Part shown: positions 58,913 through 64,000 of the stretch, piece after piece
Position numbering within the stretch: the stretch's first letter is position 1
Layout of the letters: every line of letters starts with the position of its first letter
The notes under the pieces: generated by a model
What the model was told of the DNA's origin: nothing
What the model saw: the letters and a program-made list of their open reading frames with translations, nothing else
Database searches by the model: none
Translations under genes and position numbers: made by a program
Assembly (NCBI GenBank): GCA_946811695.1
Contig: OX328131.1
Span: 9,900,154 to 9,964,153 of the forward strand
Direction: 5' to 3'
DNA from: Gonocerus acuteangulatus
Lineage: Eukaryota > Arthropoda > Insecta > Hemiptera > Coreidae
DNA: 64,000 bases

Positions 58913-59124
58913 TTCTGGCTGCCAACATCATAATAAATCTATCATTATTCACTAAAATATGTTTATTCTGATTGATCATTCGAATAATTTGTGAATAAAA
59001 CATAAAATTCATTCACAGAATAACGAATAATGAAGAAAAGTAATTATTCTTTATTCATGAATAAAATAATACATTTATTCATTAATCGTTATTCATCATT
59101 CTGAATAATTTTTGCGCAACACTG
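58519..59124. mobile_element. hAT-M1: 606-bp hAT MITE with 8-bp TSD
   Basis: Termini CAGTGTTGGGCA and TGCGCAACACTG are inverse apart from one base. The exact duplication CTATGAAT is at 58511-58518 and 59125-59132. CAGTGTTG plus 8 bp is characteristic of hAT. The left third is seven or so units of ATTATTCGAATGATTATTCG type; (TA)n at 58849-58907 lies near the middle. No transposase. Confidence 0.9.
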
Positions 59125-59132
59125 CTATGAAT

Positions 59133-59402
59133 AGCCCAATAGTTTTGCCTACCGGAATTGCTTCATTTTTGCTAGATAAGAACAGCGAGGTATGAATGTA
59201 GGACAGGAAGATAAAGCCAAGGAGATATAATATACACGGTAGATATAGCACAGACTATTTGCAAAAACCAACATAGATATGGTACCTATTATACACACTC
59301 ACGAATTGATTTCAAAGAGTGTTTTGTACAGTCTAAGCCACCAAAAAATACTCATTGAGAGCAATAAGCATTTATATACATTCAACATAATTATTTATTT
59401 CA
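59133..59402. other. No gene seen
   Basis: Short unassigned AT-rich spacer. Confidence 0.35.
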
Positions 59403-59540
59403 TTTTTAGCGCGGTTCCTCCCTATCTCCATAGGGAGGAACCGCTTATGAGGTTGACCTCACGACGCGATCCGGACGTGCCGACCAGAAACTTTCTCGTT
59501 TCAGACCCCATAGACCACGAAAATATGGGTGGTTCAAATT

Positions 59541-59607
<67 letters not shown>

Positions 59608-60846
59608 TTGTCTGTTAGCGCTCCTGACGGCTCAAAAATGGTCCGATTTTGATAAAATTTCGTACAAAAATTTGTCTTCTAATTTGAAAGGTCAAGTTCG
59701 TTGACCAGCAGAATCCGCCTAATGGAAGATGGCGTTTAGGGCGAAATTCACGCAAAAAAAAAATCGTAACTCTTACGTTTTTGAGTTCATATGCTTGCAG
59801 GTACTTCTTTCTTAGGTTTCTTAACATAGGAAAACGAATGAAACCATTTTTAAGGCGATAACTGTAACCGTTTCTGAGAAAAGTGGAATCAATGTTTTCG
59901 CATGTCATTATTTTTTTGTGGGTACTTAGAACGGCGGGATTATATTGAAATTTTTTCTACATCTTGGAAATTAATCCCAACTAAGATGTTTAAATTTCGG
60001 TTATATTTGGAGTTAAGGCAGTATGCGAAAAAAAAAATTATTAATAGACATGAAAAGTTTTCGGATCTTCATACATTTTTCGTAAATATCTCGATAACGG
60101 TTGGGAAATCGTGGTAAGTGGAAGACAACCATTCGAATGCTTACTAAATTCTCTACAAAAAAGGTTCTGAAGCAATATTCGATGGGGCAATGTTAATCAG
60201 AGATATAAACGCTTAAAACTTAAAAAGTGTTTGTTTTGAACGGGTTTTTGTCTTTGTTTATCTCACTTTTTAATTGATTCTCTTTTGTTATAATTACATT
60301 TATCAGTGAAATTTGTATTTTAGTCAAATAAGCCAAGAAACTATAAAAGGTATTGGTAATAAGTTTGGAATGGCTGTGGAAATCAAGATGGCTGTGGCTA
60401 ACCATGATGGCGTATACATAGGTTTGTTTTGAATGCTCCTATCTATATAACTTTCCTCCTGCTACAACTGAAGTTATCATTATTTCTTATTTTATAGAAA
60501 GATTTAACCCACGAGAGAATGGACTTTTATTTGCCATGAAGCACATATTTACGGTTGATTATTACAGTAAAACGAATTTGCTAGTAAAACAAGATACTTA
60601 AAATGACAACGAATTTTCGGTTGTTTAGAATAGAGCCTTCTCAGCAGTGGTCCTAGAGTGAGTACGTTTTAGTACATAATTGTATTGACTTATTCAGCCT
60701 TCCTCAAGAATGAGGATTAAGAATTATCCGCTTCTGTGTAAGTTGGCTACTGTCAGTTTCCTGTTATTTGTGATGCTAATCTACTCCACTTCTTCGAGAA
60801 GTACGGAACCGCGCTAAGATGACGCATTTCCTGCGAGTCGGACTTT
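59403..60846 (+). mobile_element. HINE-B copy 7, both ends present
   Basis: TTTTTAGCGCGGTTCC with hairpin CCTCCCTATC...ATAGGGAGG, (TA)n at 59542-59606, and the 3' end GGAACCGCGCTAAG, then the hairpin CGCA-TTTCC-TGCG, then AGTCGGACTTTT. The 3' hairpin is intact here, whereas in copy 6 it has changed. One ATATCTCGATAACGGTTGG unit only. Confidence 0.7.
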
Positions 60847-60892
60847 TTTTCAATATAATTAAAACAATATATTTTTGTTTTGTTTCATAGGT

Positions 60893-61639
60893 GTCTCTCT
60901 ATGCTCACTCACTGACTCACTGACCTATCATCGCCCACTCCAAACCACTTTTGAACGTAAACACTCGCTAAGAAAGGATTTTTTGATATTCGAATTTTTA
61001 AGCATTTTTTGAGGGATTTGAATTTTTATTTTGTTAGAGAGCAGGCCAGCCAAGGCAGCAAGCGTTGCTAGGACAACAGGTCAGCTGTTAGCGTACTGTA
61101 TTTATTTTATAATATTAACTCTATTTGAGCTTCACTTCATCCATGATGACCTTGAATTACTAGAAATAAACTGTGTTCTTGTCCCTCATAGAGTTTACGC
61201 TATACCTGATGATTGTAATAATATCCCGAAAACTTGCACAGTCTCCTCACCCATCAGCATCCCCAGTCAGAACACTTCTTATGCTCGCAAATGTAATGGG
61301 TGTTTCCAAATGACATCTTGGAAACATAAATTTTAACGTACATTTATTATTGACAACGTAATTTAACCTGTACTGGTTAAACTGCTGTTACTGCTAACCT
61401 ATAGATAACGGGTTATCTCTACGTTATCAGTTTATTGACACCGGTCCGGAGCGCCCCAATGTCAAGAAACATTATACTTTGATTACTTATCAATTGATGA
61501 ATAACTTATATTATGCTATAATAAACTGCAAAAAATTATGTAGTGGCGTTAATTTTGATGTTACATTATTTGCTAAATAACTAATAAAACAATAAAATAA
61601 CTAATTATCTGGCCTCACGAGGCACGGGTATTCAGCTAG
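60893..61639 (+). mobile_element. Helitron-A copy 4
   Basis: ACTC repeats with CCTATCATCGCCC near the start; ends GGCACGGGTATTCAGCTAG at 61639. The 5' TC terminus is unclear (TCTCTCTATG). The 3' hairpin is weakened (CCTCACGAGG). Confidence 0.7.
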
Positions 61640-61707
61640 CATATTATAAAAATATCATATACTGAATTATACAATCATTGTTTTGTATTCTTCAATGAAT
61701 TAATAAT

Positions 61708-62285
61708 GAAAAAGTCCGTCAAGCAGGAGCTGCATAACTAAGCACTTTCCTCAGAATTGGGTAGTGTCGATTGCATTCCTGAATAATTTGCTTAAAATAA
61801 CCTAGGTATATAGATAAATAAAATAAAAACATAAATAACACCTGTTTCAATTCAATCCAAACTTATTACAATGTAAATTTCCCTTTCCGATAGACCGATT
61901 TAGTTCATTTTTACAACACATCTTTCTTATTAGATACCCAGGACGTATACCGCGTTTCGTTACAATACAGCATAAATTACGACCTGTATGAGCAAATTAG
62001 TAATTTCTGTCCGGAGTAAACTCCCCCTTCTAGTTTACTTTTACAACACATTTTTCTCTTCAGTTGACCACAACAAATACCGAGTTTCGTTGAAATATAA
62101 CAAAAATTATGGCTGGTATTGACAAATAACTACTTTGGCTCCGGAGTAAACCACCCCCTCCGGATGGACCGATTTTGTTGGATAACGAACTCGTTCAATC
62201 GTTTGATGGGGGAATACTACATACCAAGTTTTGTGGCGAAAAAAAACAAAAACTCTGGCCTGTATCGTGTTAACGGACATATATA

Positions 62286-62344
<59 letters not shown>

Positions 62345-62467
62345 TTTAACTGGGGTCATTTTCGGTCTCTACTAGGTAGGATCGATAAAGATTTGAAGAC
62401 ATTTTTCAAAAATTCCTTCATGAGCGCAACCTCAATAGCTACTTTCCTTCGGAGGAAAGTGCCAAAA
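61708..62467 (-). mobile_element. HINE-A copy 6 (diverged)
   Basis: The 3' end is at the left (AAAAAGTCCGTCAAGCAGG) and the 5' end at the right (GGAGGAAAGTGCCAAAAA). (TA)n at 62279-62341. Only two or three internal units are retained and they are more diverged than in other copies. Confidence 0.7.
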
Positions 62468-62779
62468 AGTAAATATATTTCTCTTGTAATATTTACAAAC
62501 ATTGCTCAAATAATTTGAATAGCAGCAATGTATAAAATACATTTCTAATAAACCTTAGATTTTATTTATGTACTTAGCTATTCCTAATAAAATAGTAAAA
62601 ACATTGTCATTAACTCAAGATACGATGCGTAGTTTGGTCGAATAGAACGGATTTAATTTACCAAGGTCTTTCGGAATTGACGGGGAAGGGCGTAATATTG
62701 CTGGCACGAGGGTATCGCATGGTCACCAGTAGCTCCTTATTTTATACTTGTATGTATGTATGTATATGTATATATATAT

Positions 62780-62829
<50 letters not shown>

Positions 62830-62952
62830 TTTCTATTCCATGTATTTCTGACCTTTATTTACGTATATTTTTTAAAAATATGGCACTGGTCAAAAGAATA
62901 GTACACAGAAAATGGAGTACTATTCTTTTGACCTGGGCCATATTTATAAAAA

Positions 62953-63038
<86 letters not shown>

Positions 63039-63129
63039 TCACACATATACATGATTTATTTTAAGAGTAAGAATTAAGGTGCAGAGTATATTTAATATTA
63101 CATATTGGGTGTTGATTGTCCTGAAAACA
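62468..63129. repeat. (TA)n tracts around a long hairpin
   Basis: (TA)n with GTATA breaks at about 62760-62830 and 62955-63035 enclose an inverted pair, about 62875-62907 and 62920-62952, including GGTCAAAAGAATAGTAC / GTACTATTCTTTTGACC. 62468-62755 is unassigned. Confidence 0.7.
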
Positions 63130-64000
63130 GACAGACTCAACAAATTCTACAAATTCCTACACACACAAAGAAAATCTTGACGTTCCCACCTTGGGAACTT
63201 AAGAATTTCAGTATAAATTTATCACTATCAAAAATGATAAAGACTGATCCACTATCAACGACTTTCTAGAAGACATTATTCACATCAATAAAAAGACGAA
63301 GCGCACGCAATTTAAACATATTCACCGATGGATCCAAAAACAAAGTTTGGTACTGGATCTGCTGCAGTAATAGGTTCGCAAATATTTAAACAAAAGCTCT
63401 CAAACACTGCAAGCATTTATACTGCAGAATTGTAGGCAATCCTATTAGCTTGATCAAACGTTTATACAATAAATTGCTCAAAAATCCAATTATTTTCAGA
63501 TTCAGTGAGTTCATTGCTCTCTTTTAACAATATGTACAGCACACACACCATTGCGAAACAAATATACAACCAACTCTACAGATTACAGGAACAAAACATA
63601 TCCATTACAATGATCTGGCTACCCGGACATACAAATATCAAAGAAAGTACGACAGTCGACATTCAAGCAACAAGAAAACAGAATATTGACATAGAAAATG
63701 TTACTATGCAAGACATAAAAAAAGAACTAAAAAAAAAAAAAAATATAAATCAAAAATACTATCTACGAATAAAGCTCAAGTAGCCGAAGATAGACGAGAA
63801 GAGGTTATACTATGTAGACTACGGATAGGACACACTTTACTAACTCACTCTTATTTAATGATAAATAAAGAACAACCCATTTGCAGACAGTGTAACGTAC
63901 CGATGACAGTAAAACACTTACTAACGGAATGCAGAATACTAGAACAACTAAAAATACCTTACAACTTACAGGAACTACTGACAGAGGGTAGCCCCTTCAT
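63130..64000 (+). pseudogene. LINE ORF2 RNase H and CCHC finger, cut by the window end
   Basis: IFTDGSK (first Asp at about 63327), then a frame slip, then SIYTAEL (Glu, about 63425) followed directly by a stop, a second stop seven codons on, SDSVSSLLSF (Asp, about 63498), and MIWLPGHTNI with VDIQA. This is the D-E-D-H order of LINE RNase H. An A-run at 63731-63741 gives another break. From 63786 the frame RREEVILCRLRIGHTLL leads to the finger CRQCNVPMTVKH...TEC and NLQELLTEG at the edge. Decayed; reverse transcriptase absent upstream. Confidence 0.8.

Overview
This is eukaryotic, non-coding, repeat-dominated DNA, most likely from an arthropod and probably an insect. The evidence is non-LTR retrotransposon reverse transcriptases of the RTE and jockey-like types, 5S- and tRNA-derived SINEs, short Helitrons, Helentron-type non-autonomous elements (HINE/DINE-1-like), hAT-like and Harbinger-like MITEs, and abundant (TA)n runs. 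The species cannot be named from sequence alone. I see no intact host gene, rRNA array, functional tRNA or CRISPR. Nearly all long open frames come from tandem repeats or dead transposons. Family names used here (HINE-A/B, Helitron-A/B, FBK-1 to 6, TIR8, hAT-M1/M2, R1, R2) are local labels.

Layout. 0-9 kb: HINE-A, a foldback element with hammerhead-like hairpins, two copies of an 8-bp-TSD MITE (TIR8), a 680-bp near-perfect palindrome, a HINE-B copy split by a 5S-derived SINE, a Helitron-B and LINE ends. 9-14 kb: a foldback, then a three-level nest (Helitron-B containing a Harbinger-like MITE containing a TIR8 copy), then HINE-A. 14-18.4 kb: a possible TIR element carrying a 76-monomer, 38-bp satellite. 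18.5-24 kb: jockey-like LINE wreckage and three Helitron-A copies, two of them directly head to tail. 25-29 kb: HINE-B holding a TIR element that holds HINE-A, then a foldback with a 15-bp TSD, and hAT-like and HINE-B pieces. 30-36 kb: a 54-bp array, a 34-bp array, an RTE reverse-transcriptase pseudogene and an 82-bp array at its 3' end. 36-41 kb: nested palindromes, LINE RNase H wreckage, SINEs and a Helitron-A with a 52-bp array. 42-47 kb: a 42-bp array, and two foldbacks with (TA)n or minisatellite parts. 47-53 kb: two HINE-A copies and one HINE-B. 53-57 kb: 89-bp and 39-bp arrays and a 275-bp hAT-like MITE. 57-64 kb: a foldback end, a 606-bp hAT MITE, HINE-B, Helitron-A, HINE-A, microsatellites and a LINE RNase H fragment cut by the window end.

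Nothing here acts as a pathway. The only enzymatic remnants are LINE parts (reverse transcriptase, RNase H, terminal CCHC finger), all broken. The points most worth following are: (1) hammerhead-ribozyme-like hairpins in four different foldback families, one with retroposon-style TSD and an asymmetric tail that suggest Penelope-like origin; (2) a paralogous empty site showing HINE-A insertion into TTTT; (3) two HINE families with the same architecture and a (TA)n run at the same place; and (4) a satellite with duplicated higher-order blocks inside a transposon-like frame.
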